A stretch of DNA of 52,500 nucleotides from Cristatella mucedo (lineage: Eukaryota; Bryozoa; Phylactolaemata; Cristatellidae): contig WPIO01000312.1 in NCBI GenBank assembly GCA_009760855.2, forward strand, positions 17,501 to 70,000. Reading direction: 5' to 3'. The position numbers were made by a program, and so were the translations under genes. Positions 10,317 through 20,900 of this stretch are shown here, in pieces (positions within the stretch are counted from its first letter, which is position 1; the number at the start of each line of letters is the position of its first letter). The notes below the pieces were generated by a model. It ran no database searches, was not told where the DNA came from, and saw nothing but the letters and a program-made list of their open reading frames with translations.

Positions 10317-11770
10317 CGACGAAGAGGCCACTAAGTGGAATGACGCGATGAATGACGTACCCGAGTGTCCGACGACGGCGCATCCGTCGCGGCGGCCGCA
10401 TCGGCGTCGCGCCGCGCGCCGCTCCTCGCCGAGCGCGGCGCCGCGGCCGAGGTGGAGGCCGTGCTGCTGCTGCTGCTGCCGCCGCCGCTCGCAGTCTGTG
10501 CCGCCGCCGCCGCCGCCACCTCGGCAGACGCTGCACCGCTGGCAGGTGCGACGTCCGCCGAGCGGCGCGCGCGCGCGGAGGCCGCCTTCCGCGTCCTAAA
10601 AGGAACGCCGCCAGCTTAACGGCGGCCGACGCCGCCCGACTCCCGGAGTACTTTGCAGCCAGCGCTCGGTCGCCGCCGGCGCGCACCCGGTCTTTCACGG
10701 CAAGGTCGCGCCCGGAGCAAATTCGCCGGCGCAAATTCGACGCGCGCGCGCGCTCACGCGCGTCTTCGCGCGGCTCACCGGTCGACGCCGGGCGCTCGCG
10801 TCGAGCGCGCGCCGTCGCTCGCGCCCACGCCCGTCAGGTCAAGGGCGAGCAGCGATCTTGCGACAACGGCCCCGCCGGCGGCGGCGGCGGCGGCGGTGGA
10901 AATCGTGCGGCGCGGCTTGACGACCGCCGGCCGTGAGGCACGGCTTGCCGAAGCCGATCCCCAAGAGCCGCCTCCGCCGAGAGAGAGCGAGGCGGCGGCG
11001 GCGTCGTTGTTGCTGCCGCCGCCGCCGCCGCCGGTCTCGGTGCCGTAGACGAGTCCGAGGGCGGACGCGGTCCGGTTGCGATAGTTGAGGCTCGCTTCGC
11101 GACTGACGCCGGCGCGTCGCGCTTCGGCGGGTCGCAGCAGCAACTCGGCCGTGTGCGTCAGCACTTCCATTCGCTGCCCGAGCGCAGCAGCAGCAGCAGC
11201 AGCCGCCGCCGCCGCCGCTGCCGCTGCGCCGCGCCGCGCCGCGCCGCTCGAGACGGCGGCGGCTTTTTTTAGGCGGCGCAGGAAACCCGGCCCGCCCGTC
11301 TCGCCGCCGCCGCGCGTCTGTTCGTTGCCCGGGACGACGACGTCGCACTCGTCGCACCGTCCGCTCGTGCGTCCATTGTCGTCCTTTGTGCGGCGGCGGC
11401 GGCCGATGAGCCGGAATTGCGTCGCGTTCGATTTCGGGCTCGTCGCGAGGCGGTGGGGTCGTGACCTGTATTGAGTGAGCGAGCGGACGGAGCGCAGCGC
11501 TGCGGGTCGCTTTCGGGCTGCCCGCGCACGAGTCGATAGATGGCAGCGGCAGCGGTCGAGTTCTTTAGGCAGCCGCCAAACTTTCGGAGGATCGTGTCCG
11601 GAAGTTCGGCGAAGCAGCGCGTCTGCTGAACTTGAGCGCGAGCGTTCGGAAAACTTACAACAAAAGGTGTCGCAAAAATTTTTACTTTCTGTTCAGGGAA
11701 ACGCTCGCGAAATTATTAGATTTTTCCACGGGCGCACTCAAAGCCTAAGCGACTTTCTAAGTGATTATAG
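10317..11770. other. CpG island-like block
   Basis: Very GC-rich DNA with GCC/GGC runs, several CCG clusters and overlapping chance frames on both strands. The only part I would treat as possibly coding is the minus-strand start near 11170. It may be the promoter region of the minus-strand repeat-protein gene. Confidence 0.4.
10775..11170 (-). CDS. Possible upstream exon or paralogue of the repeat-protein gene
   Basis: A minus-strand frame of 131 codons starting at ATG 11170 and ending at 10775. Its first 43 residues are non-random. MEVLTHTAELLLRPAEARR is followed by GVSREASLNYRNRTASALGL and VYG. That second segment matches the repeat at 6.9-8.3 kb in key positions: R.EA..NYR.R...(8)..YG versus RVKREAWNAAYRARGGTMKR. 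The gene would run in the same direction, so this may be its 5' part or a neighbouring paralogue. After residue 45 the frame becomes glycine/alanine/serine low complexity. I found no convincing donor (GTRAG) in it, so the real coding end is unclear. Confidence 0.4.
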   Translation of the reverse strand: MEVLTHTAELLLRPAEARRAGVSREASLNYRNRTASALGLVYGTETGGGGGGSNNDAAAASLSLGGGGSWGSASASRASRPAVVKPRRTISTAAAAAAGGAVVARSLLALDLTGVGASDGARSTRAPGVDR

Positions 11771-11771
11771 T

Positions 11772-11772
11772 A

Positions 11773-11811
<39 letters not shown>

Positions 11812-11955
11812 TCACTCTCTATATATAGACTATATATATATAGACTATATATATATAGTAAAGATATATATATAGTATATATATATATACAAGTAAATAT
11901 ATTTAGTAAAGATATATATAGTATATATTTATATATAGTACGTATATACAGTGCA
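11772..11955. repeat. TA-rich simple repeat
   Basis: TATA runs with regularly spaced TAGACTATATATATATAG and AGTAAAGATATA variants. Confidence 0.9.
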
Positions 11956-12390
11956 ATAATAATATACTCAATAAAGCGTCATCAGATAACTCAATCTCTT
12001 TCTAGGCGCTTTACATATGCTGCAAAGAAAGCACGATCGAATTGTTAGTGGTAGCATGCTCAATAAACAACAAGAATAACATGATTAGGTGTGATATACA
12101 CAAGGTCAGTAAGCAAGTGTGGTTAGTGGCAGCATGCATTAGTGTCAGCACGCATAAGCACATAAAGGACGAATGACAGGGACCCACTAAATACTGTCAC
12201 AAATAGTGCGCTTTTAATTTCATTTTAAATGTGGTCAAGTCAGGGGCTGTCGTGATACAAGTCGGCAGTGATTTCTAGGCTTTGGGAGCACACGAACTAA
12301 AGGCACGGTCTCCAAAGAATTTGAGGTTTGTACGAGGCATAGTTAAACATTTTGATTCCGAGAAGCGAGTAGTACGATGCTTGATTCAAC
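11956..12390 (-). mobile_element. L2-A LINE 3' end
   Basis: Minus-oriented. It begins with AATAATAATA, then AACTCAATCTCTTTCTAGGC (reverse complement of the L2 tail). The 3' UTR follows, then the degraded C-terminal coding end at about 12250-12390 (reverse complement of the AYAPKAWNSLP region). Confidence 0.85.
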
Positions 12391-12411
12391 TTAAAATTGG
12401 TGCAAATTCAA

Positions 12412-12466
12412 CAATATATCACAGCAATATATCACAGCAATATATCACAGCAATATATCACAGCAA
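12412..12466. repeat. 13-bp tandem repeat, about 4 copies
   Basis: The unit ACAGCAATATATC is repeated without change about four times at the edge of the L2 copy. Confidence 0.9.
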
Positions 12467-13350
<884 letters not shown>

Positions 13351-13466
13351 ACTCAGACGCATAGCGGGGGGCTGTCTAACCGATCGCTTGCGTTGGACGT
13401 TCGCTGCGGCGGCGGCGGCGGCGGCGGCGGCGCGTCGGTTCTAGCGAGGAGAGGCTACTCGCATTG

Positions 13467-13862
13467 ACGAAGCTGTAGTCAGGCCACTTCTCAAGAAAAC
13501 GACACTAGACTACGAGAACCTAAGCAACTACCGCCCAGTCTCCCTTCTACCATTCCTATCAAAGACTCTGGAACGGGTCGTGGCGGACCAGCTGAACTCA
13601 TATATCGAAACTTCAAACCTTGGTAATAAGTTCCAGTCTGGCATTAGAGCTAATCCCGCAACAGAGCCAGCATTGCTTAGGGTGTACATCGACCTATTTA
13701 GGAATGCAGACGTAGGTAGAGTGTCTCTGCTTGTTTTGCTCGATCTTTCGGCAGCTTTTGATACTATCGATCATCAAAGTTCTTCTAGAGCGACTCTCTC
13801 ATCTCGCCTTGGCATCACTGGCACTGCTCTGCAATGGTTTAGGGTTTATTTAAGGCGAGGGT
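13467..13862 (+). mobile_element. L2-A LINE reverse transcriptase fragment
   Basis: Plus-strand fragment of the N-terminal RT region, with NYRPVSLLPFLSKTLERVVA, then LLVLLDLSAAFDTIDHQ (motif A with its catalytic Asp), then LGITGTALQWF. It has a deletion or frameshift after DHQ and stops before the YADD box. It forms an inverted pair with the copy at 14011-15287. Confidence 0.85.
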
Positions 13863-13933
13863 TCCGTGCTACAAAGCACGCCCAGTTCTTTCTCGTCACC
13901 CCCCCCCCCCGTAACACGGAAGCTCTACTGATC

Positions 13934-14009
13934 AGAAACAAATGGCTGACGAGAAACAAACGGCTGACAAGAAACAAATAGCTGACAAGAAAAAAATGGC
14001 TGACAAGGA
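13934..14009. repeat. 18-bp tandem repeat, 4 copies
   Basis: Variants of AGAAACAAATGGCTGACA. It lies between two L2 copies that point at each other. Confidence 0.85.
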
Positions 14010-14010
14010 C

Positions 14011-15287
14011 ACTAAATAGGTGTGTTTTCTTAAGTTCTTTTTAAATGTCAAGTCAGGGGATATTTTAACGCAAGTCGGAATTGAATTCCAGGCTTTGGGA
14101 GCATACGAACTACATGCACGGTCTCCAAACGATTTAAGCTTGGTACGTGGTATTGGTTAACTGTTGGATTCCGAAAGCAGGTGGTACGATGCTTGGGCTG
14201 GTGGGGGAGTAGATCTGAGAGATAGGCTGGAGCCAAAGAATGAAGTGTCCAACTTAGACGTGGTATCCTTATCTAAACTAGCCCGAATTTTAGCAACGTT
14301 ATGCAGCTGAAAGTAGGCAGACTTGACTGAGGAGCTGTTGTGGTCGTCTAACGGGAGGTCACTTTGAAACATGACACCTAGATTTCGGGCTGATTCAACA
14401 GGAGATATGCTCACAGAGTCAATTTTGAGCGTCAGCTTGTATAATTTGTGAATCACACTGGGTTTGCCAATAACTAGTAAATTAGTTTTAGCATCGTTTA
14501 GTTTTAGAAAATGTGCTGGCATCCATGTACGGATGTCATCAATACTTGCAGCAAGTGAGTTAAGCGACATCGAGGTGCTCGAAGGCTGGGAGGGATCAAA
14601 GTAAAGATACAAATGAGTGTCATCCGCATTGAAGTGAAAGCCTAGATTGTGCTTGGCAATCAAATCAGCATGAGGGGTAGTATAAACCGTGAAAAGAACC
14701 GGACCTTGCACGGAGCCCTGGGGTACCCCATAATTCAGAGGTACCTCTGGTGATCTTTGTCCATTCACGTCAATACTCTGGAGTTTGCTACTGAGATAGG
14801 ACCTGAACCATTGCAGAGCAGTGCCAGTGATGCCCAGATAAGATGAGAGGCGCTCTAGAAGAACTTGATGAGCGATGATGTCAAAAGCTGCCGAAAGATC
14901 GAGCAAAACGAGCAGAAACACTCTACCTATGGCTGCATTCCAGAGTAGGTCGTTGTACATCCTAAGCAATGCTGACTCTGTGGAGTGATTAGCTCTAAAG
15001 CCAGACTGGAACTTACTACCAAGGTTTGAAGTTTCAATATATGAGTTCAGCTCGTCTGCCACGACCCGTTCCAGTCTATTTGATAGGAATGGTAGAAGAG
15101 AGATTGGGCGGTAGTTGCTCAAGTTCTCTTGGTCTAGTGTCACTTTTTTGAGAAGTGGCCTGACTACAGCTTTTTTGAAAGGTGCTGAGACATGACATAA
15201 GGCTAATGACATATTAATGATGTTAGTTATGCATGGCAGCAGCAGATCGAATTGCAACGTAGGAGCAGGACAGTGGGAGTGTGGTCC
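14011..15287 (-). mobile_element. L2-A LINE, longest RT reading frame in the window
   Basis: Minus-strand LINE copy with an open frame of nearly 390 codons. Visible RT blocks in order are RPLLKKVTLDQENLSNYRPI, then LLVLLDLSAAFD (catalytic Asp), then YGVPQGSVQGPVLF, then FHFNADDTHLYL. The usual YADD catalytic box reads NADD, a Tyr-to-Asn change. After KDTTSKLD the frame jumps directly to SFFGSSLSLRSTP, so about 80 codons (the HAFVTSRLDFCNSLLAGL to SLTFRSL part) are deleted. No endonuclease domain is present, and the N-terminal residues of the frame come from the adjacent SINE. The copy is dead: 5' truncated, internally deleted and missing the 3' tail. Confidence 0.9.
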
Positions 15288-15400
15288 AGAATAGGCCGCA
15301 GATCTCGAGCCAGCGACTTCGGTCATCAAATGCATTCACCTTGAACTTTGTCATTGCGGGCGAGCACTTTAACCACTGGGCCGAACAACCGGCGCAGCCA
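15288..15400 (-). mobile_element. SINE-A tRNA-like head (partial)
   Basis: On the minus strand CCAGTGGTTAAAGTGCTCGC resembles a pol III box A, followed about 60 bp later by GGCTCGAG, resembling box B. It abuts the L2 copy and supplies the first residues of its open frame. The 3' tail is absent. Confidence 0.6.
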
Positions 15401-16129
15401 ATGACGTAGATTCGAACGTCGTGCTTTTTCTAATGCGGCGCCGTTGCTAGGGTCGTGCGAGGAGAATGTTGAGCTCTGAGCTGGCTTCTATCGTCGGCGT
15501 ATTGCGAGCCTCAGGTCTTTGCCCGTCGCATGCGTTTCACCGCTGCCCGAACTACAGCGATTTAGGGTCTCGCGGTCGTATTAGTTCGACGTAGCCTTTT
15601 GTCCGAGCACACAATGGTCTGTTAGATGCTGCTGAATAAACAGCATCGTGTAGCTGATTGGGGCAAGAGCTCAGTGCGTCAACCGAACGGCGGGTAAATA
15701 GGTCCTGGTGCGGAGGAATAAACCGCCGAATTACCTTGCGGCGCGAACGGTCGCGGCGTCCTGACAAGCGAAGGAAGCCGAGCGAAAGACGAGCACTGCA
15801 AGAAGCACCGAGTCGTTGGCACCGCCTCGTCGTCTGCCGACGGCGGATTAGCGGCGTCTTGGACTGGCCGGCGCCGCTGATCTGGTCGAACGTGCGAGCG
15901 TCTGGACGTCCGCTCCCAGGTAAGCTGCTGCGGCTGCTGCGGCGGCTGCTGCCGTGGCAGCCATAGTGGCAGTCCCACCAGGCGGTCCGTCTCGTGAGTG
16001 GCTCGGGTGGCCTTTCGGGTCGGCCGCAGTCGCCGAGCGTGCCGCCGGCGGCTCGAGCCGGCGTCCTCTCACCTTGCGGCGGGTCTCGTCGCCGTGCGAG
16101 TCGTCTCCATGCGACGGTTCGACGACTCG
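15401..16129. other. GC-rich DNA, no gene assigned
   Basis: A minus-strand frame of 207 codons (15552-16175) crosses this region, but it is arginine/serine-rich without a domain and extends into a dispersed repeat. I do not call it a gene. Confidence 0.45.
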
Positions 16130-16271
16130 AAACTAGGCAGCGAAAGACGCCCGGGCGTGCTCGGTTCGAGCTCAAGTGCCGTTCGACCCAGTACAGGTAA
16201 GACGACAGGTAAGACAGTACAGGTAAGGCGACAGGTAAGAGAAACTATGATTGATCCCTTAGACGATTGAG

Positions 16272-16351
<80 letters not shown>

Positions 16352-16440
16352 TTAAAGCTCATGGGTGACCAACGAGGTGCAGCCGGAGAGCAGAGAGCTA
16401 GCTCCGAGCCGTAAGTGAATCGGCGGGAACTGATCACTAG
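16130..16440. repeat. Dispersed repeat C (copy 1) with (CA)n(TA)n core
   Basis: GCGAAAGACGCCCGGGCGTG, then CCAGTACAGGTAAGACGACA and GTAAGAGAAACTATGATTGA match the repeat at 47163-47260. The right part, with CAGAGAGCTAGCTCCGAGCC, matches 47355-47385. A (CA)n run (16272-16320) and a (TA)n run (16321-16349) sit between the halves, where copy 2 has AT-rich sequence. The class is unknown. Confidence 0.7.
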
Positions 16441-16475
16441 TCACCTGCTTAAATGTAGACGTTGAGGTATTAAAT

Positions 16476-16780
16476 TTAGACATTCACAGCCAGGAATCGG
16501 GAACAGCATTCTAGGGGAGATGCTGTAATCGCAGGAATGGACTCCCAGATCTTGTCTATCATGGACTCCCTGATCTTGTCTATCTTCTGCACAAACAATC
16601 GAGAGAAGCGATCGGCTAGATCATGTGCTTGCTGATTAAACAGCCTCTTTTTGTATAGCGACAGAAGAGCCTTTACGGCTATCACCACCGCTAGAAGTAG
16701 CGATAAAGAATCGCCCACCGCAGGAATCGAACCCACGACCTCGGAACGAGGTCGTGAAAGCAACCACCTTACCTAGTGTG
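16476..16780 (-). mobile_element. SINE-B (tRNA-derived)
   Basis: On the minus strand CTAGGTAAGGTGGTTGC (box A-like) is followed by GTGGGTTCGATTCCTGCGGT (box B). A non-tRNA body follows, with GAGGCTGTTTAATCAGC and CTAGCCGATCGCTTCTC, containing two copies of GGACTCCC(A/T)GATCTTGTC. Homologous pieces occur at 36690-37020, 37905-38025, 51195-51350 and 51450-51800. Confidence 0.7.
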
Positions 16781-16794
16781 CCATCACATCATCA

Positions 16795-17917
16795 CAAGGA
16801 TCAATCTAGGCTTTCACTTCTATGCAGATGACACTCAGTTGTACCTTTGCTTTGATCCCACCCATCCTTCGAGCACCTCAAATTCTCTCAACTCACTTGC
16901 TGCATGTATTCATGACATCCGCACATGGCTGGCAGCACATTTTCTAAAAAAAACGATGATAAAACTAACTTACTAGTTATGGGCAAACCCAGTGTGATTC
17001 AGAAATTGCAAAGGCTGACGCTCAAAATTGGCTCTGCCAGCATATCTCTTGTTGAATCAGCTCGAAATCTAGGTGTCATGTTCCAAAGTGACCTCTCGTT
17101 AGACGACCACAGCAGCTCCACAATCAAGTCTGCCTACGATCAGCTACATAACATTGCTAAAATTCGGGCTTGCTAAGATAAGGATACCACGTCTAAGTTG
17201 GGCCATGCATTTGTGACATCCCGTATTGACTTCTGTAACTCCCTGCTTGCTGGCCTACTGGCATGTGCAATCAGGCGATTACAGCTGGTGCAAAACTCTG
17301 CAGCTAGGCTTGTCTGTCGTAAGCGTCGCAGTTGCCACATCACACAACTTCTCGCCGACCTGCACTGGCTACCAGCCAAGCAGCGGATCGACTTCAAGGT
17401 TTTGTCGCTCACTTTTAGGTCACTTCATTCTTTGGCTCGAGCCTATCTCTCAGATCTACTCCCTCACCAAGCCAAGCATCGTACCACCTGCTTTTCGGAA
17501 TCCAACAGTTTAACAATACCTCGTACAAACTTTAAATCCTTTAGAGACCGTGCATTTAGTTCGTATGCTCCCAAAGCCTGGAACTACCTCCCGACCTGCG
17601 TCAGAACATCCCCTGACCTGACCACATTTAAAAAGAATTTAAAAACACACCTATTTAGGACAGCATTATGTGAGTCCCTGTAATTCGCCCTGCTTGTGCT
17701 TATGCGTGCTGACAGTGTGCATGCTGCCACTAACCACACTTGCATGCTGACCCTGTGCATGTCACACCTAACCATGTTATTCGTGTAGTTTATCAAGCAT
17801 GATATTACTCACGATTCAATCGCGCGCGTTTCCCTTTGCAGCAAATGTAATGCGCCTAGAGAGAGATTGAGTTCTCTGAGGGCGCTTTATCAAGTGCATT
17901 ATTATTATTATTATTAT
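16795..17917 (+). mobile_element. L2-A LINE 3' half, with intact YADD and complete tail
   Basis: It starts within the RT domain at NLGFHFYADDTQLYLCFDP, has a frameshift near 16950, then reads LLVMGKPSVIQKL... to AKIRAC and a TAA at 17174-17176. The frame then continues through LGHAFVTSRIDFCNSLLAGL to THLFRTALCESL and a stop at 17683. The 3' UTR ends with GCGCCTAGAGAGAGATTGAG and (ATT)n at about 17898-17917. It is about 97-98% identical by eye to 38890-39560 and shares the same nonsense codon with it. It is not autonomous. Confidence 0.92.
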
Positions 17918-18280
17918 TGATCCACCCCGCGTCCGGGCACTCGGCTCCGCGCCCATGCCCACGTGACCGAAAAAAGATCCTACGCGCGCGCGCCGGCTCC
18001 GAAGGTTATCTACTTGGAAGGTGCTCGCGACGTGGTATGGACATTCCCCCGGATATTTACCCCCTGGGGTAGGACATTCCCCAACGGGGATGGGCGTTTC
18101 CTCCCATTCCGAATGGAAATGCCATGATATAAACCGTTTTGTTTACATATCTTGTAAAAATATTATATAGAATATAACATATAACATACTCCCACATTAT
18201 AGTCATTAGAAATGCTGTCGCTGCGGCCCTGCTTTTTGGCAGACCACCAAGTGCAAGGTCAACGCTTTGCTCCGGGCAGC
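17918..18280. other. Unique DNA, no gene seen
   Basis: A short GC-rich stretch, then an AT-rich stretch. Near 18045-18130 there is CCCCCGGATATTTACCCCCT-type C/G-rich sequence. No gene. Confidence 0.5.
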
Positions 18281-18433
18281 CGGCAGCAGACGCTGTCGGC
18301 AGCAGACGCTGTCGGCAGCAGACGCTGTCGGCAGCAGACGCTGTCGGCAGCAGACGCTGTCGGCAGCAGACGCTGTCGGCAGCAGACGCTGTCGGCAGCA
18401 GACGCTGTCGGCAGCAGACGCTGTCGGCAGCAG
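18281..18433. repeat. 16-bp minisatellite, 9 near-identical copies
   Basis: The unit CGGCAGCAGACGCTGT is repeated nine times with essentially no variation, followed by a partial copy. Because 16 is not a multiple of 3, each strand reads through all three frames in turn and gives a 16-residue peptide period (such as SAADAVGSRRCRQQTL) with no stop. Confidence 0.95.
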
Positions 18434-18669
18434 CCGCGAGCGTCTGCTGTAGCACTATGTTCGGCCGCCGCCGCCCCTCCCGACATCGGCACCGCTGGCC
18501 ACCGCCCGTCCAAACCTCACTGCCGCCGCTGCCACCGAAGTCGTTGCTGGGCGTAGCGCATCGACCGCCGCCGGCTGCTGGCCGTGCCGCCTCCGTCGGT
18601 CGTGCTATCGAGTCGCCGCTTATACTGAGTTGATTTTATTTCAATAGAGCGTGAACTTCATTTGATCAG

Positions 18670-18727
<58 letters not shown>

Positions 18728-19825
18728 ATATGTATACGGATATACATCCTTCAAATATTTTAAGAAATAGATAGATACACACACACAACTTGAGGTGATT
18801 AAGTCAGCCTTACAGTACCCTTGCGTATCGCAGACGCCGCACGCAAACTCGTTTAATATCAGTCATCACATTCCGGTGTCTCGCCGCCCGCCCGATGCCT
18901 ACGCGTAAGCAATTCGCAGCTATGAACAGAATAAATGAGATGTGGAAATTGGCCTCAATTTCACCTGAACACAATCGAATAGACGTTTGCAACAGCCGAT
19001 TCCCAGTGAACGCGTCGCGTCGCGACGCGACGCGACGCTCGTCGGATGAATCGTGCTCAGCGCACGCGCTCGCGGAGCTGGTGGACAAATACCCGCCTGA
19101 ATGAGTGACTGCGTGGCAAAAGCACAACTGGATCGGCTGTCGTAAAGCTGGGATCGGCTGTCCCAGGTTTTAATAGGTATCGCGGTAGTGAATGAGTGCT
19201 TAGCTACCGCGGGCCCGACGGGCCCCGATAGATTACATTATCTCGGTGCGATTGCATCGGCGGTGCCGAGCATCGGTCACTTCCACGCCGCGCCGCGCTA
19301 GAACGGAGTGCGTCGCAGCACGCGAAAGCATACGCGCGGATGGTAAATAAAGCATCAATAGCCAGGGATAGCCGGTATCGGTGCCCCTCTCGTTTAGGGG
19401 CGGAGCCCGGTTCGCGGATTCGGGCTTGCACTTTTGAATAGTAGCATCTACCGGTAAAGAGATGCCCTGGCGACGGGGGCTTGTCATCGGTTGGTAAATT
19501 TTAAACTGTTTTCATAGTTTCCAGCGACGGTCTTGCGTGCGTCTGGTATATTGCTGTGGCTCCGGCGGCAGCGGCAGTTCTAGTGGTCTCGCGGAGACGT
19601 GAGCGGTCAACGAGACTCTATATCTTGATTTCTCTCAACGCGAACATATACGAGAGCCCGACGAATCGCCGCTGCTGCGTCGGGAAATACAAAGTACATT
19701 AGTGGCTTGACGCTGCGCTGCGTCAATGGCCTAACTATTGGCCACACGTGAGGCATAAATTAGTGACCGAGCGCTCGCAAATTACAGAAGCAGCAGGCGC
19801 ACACAACACTTCCCTTTCTTAGGCT
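18434..19825. other. Mixed unique DNA, no gene assigned
   Basis: Contains a (TA)n run at 18670-18737, a perfect palindrome at 19011-19034, and several short frames (for example 18895-19104, plus) with no recognisable motif. Confidence 0.45.
19011..19034. repeat. 24-bp perfect palindrome
   Basis: Arm CGCGTCGCGTCG followed directly by its reverse complement CGACGCGACGCG, with no loop. Confidence 0.9.
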
Positions 19826-20175
19826 GAGTAATAATAATAATAACTCATTTGTAGAGCGCCACTCGCAGAGCCTAATCTCTTTCTAGGCACTTTAAATATG
19901 TTGTAACGGAAGTATGATCAAATGATTAGTGCTAGCATGCACGATGTCAACAAGCATAATATGGTTAGGTTGACATGCACAAGGTCAGCATGCAAATATG
20001 GTTTGCAGCAGCATGCAAAATGTCAGCACGCATAAGCACGTGCAGTAATAGATGCATTTTTAGCTTATTTTTACATGCCGTCTAGTCGGGGAATGTCATG
20101 ACGTCAGTCTGAAGTGAGTTCTAGGCTGTGAGCCTGCGAATCAAGGGAGGTCTTAAAAGGATTTGAGGTTCGTAC
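19826..20175 (-). mobile_element. L2-A LINE 3' end, degraded
   Basis: Minus-oriented. An AATAATAATAATAAC tail is followed by CCTAATCTCTTTCTAGGCAC and the 3' UTR blocks (GCATGCACGATGTCAACAAG, AGCACGCATAAGCACGTGCA). It ends in a diverged coding remnant near 20120-20175. Confidence 0.8.
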
Positions 20176-20184
20176 GAGTTAAAC

Positions 20185-20340
<156 letters not shown>

Positions 20341-20375
20341 GCGTGTGAATATATATGAATTATAGATATACATAT

Positions 20376-20512
20376 AATTCATTTATAGTGTCCCAAAAGA
20401 ACTTGTTCTCTATTCAGGCGCTTCTCATATGCTTTGGGGCTCGAGCCCACGACCTCAGCCAGACCTTAGTCGGACGAGCACCTTAACCACTGGATCAAAC
20501 CAGCTAGAGTCT
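20376..20512 (-). mobile_element. SINE-A (tRNA-derived, L2-type tail)
   Basis: On the minus strand the head TGATCCAGTGGTTAAGGTGC (box A region) and GTGGGCTCGAGCCC (box B) are followed by a tail: AGAAGCGCCTGAATAGAGAA, CAAGTTCTTTTGGGACACTA and AAATGAATT. The tail aligns with the L2-A 3' end. A nearly identical copy lies at 40487-40625, also next to a (TA)n tract. Confidence 0.75.
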
Positions 20513-20900
20513 AGGGGTCGGCAAACTTTTCGGTCTACTAGGTTATTTCAGGAGCTGTAGATGGCACACCAGGCAAGATAAGGCCACGCCCACTCTACTG
20601 GGCCGCCGTTGTGGGCGTGGCCGGACGTACGCAAAGTCGCTACAGACGCGCAGGCGCGAGCTGCAATGATTGAGGTGGAAATGTATCACCCTTGCCCGGT
20701 CCGGCGTTTCAGTTTCCTAGAAGCGCCTGACACTAGCTTTGAAAATGAACGCTGGTCGCAGCTTGAACTGCAACGAGCAGTCATGAAAAGAAACAAAATC
20801 ACGACAATACGGATTAAAGAGAATCTTTCCAAAAGAAAAAGTTTAAATTTAATTAAAGAAAAAATTAAATTTTAGTGCCGGATTCAGCACTAAATAAGTA
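20513..20900. other. hAT-like terminal motif and hairpin; possible DNA-transposon remnant
   Basis: TAGGGGTCGGCAAACTTTTC at 20514 resembles the terminal inverted repeat CAGGGGTCGGCAAACT of hAT (Charlie-type) elements. I found no matching right end. A perfect 12-bp inverted repeat (GGCCACGCCCAC at 20582 and GTGGGCGTGGCC at 20611) follows. The open frame 20609-20875 has no transposase motif that I recognise. Confidence 0.3.

Noticed and set aside
10195-11529. Many overlapping Arg/Ala-rich frames on both strands
   Set aside because: CpG-island composition makes stop codons rare. Only the start near 11170 (minus) has a motif link to another gene.
15552-16175. 207-codon minus-strand frame
   Set aside because: Arg/Ser-rich composition, no domain, and it extends into dispersed repeat C. 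Chance frames of this length are expected in GC-rich DNA.
16698-16772. Possible tRNA genes at tRNA-like boxes (also 20440-20500, 40555-40615, 51560-51620)
   Set aside because: Box A and box B are present, but the sequences do not fold into complete cloverleaves by eye and they recur with the same non-tRNA bodies and tails. They are SINEs.
18281-18433. CRISPR-like array (also 47682-47868)
   Set aside because: The units are directly adjacent with no spacers, so they are minisatellites.
18895-19127. Small overlapping frames on both strands around the palindrome
   Set aside because: Short, overlapping, and without start context or recognisable motif.
20609-20875. 88-codon frame as a transposase remnant
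   Set aside because: No transposase motif is visible. Only the nearby terminus-like sequence hints at hAT, which is too weak for a gene call.
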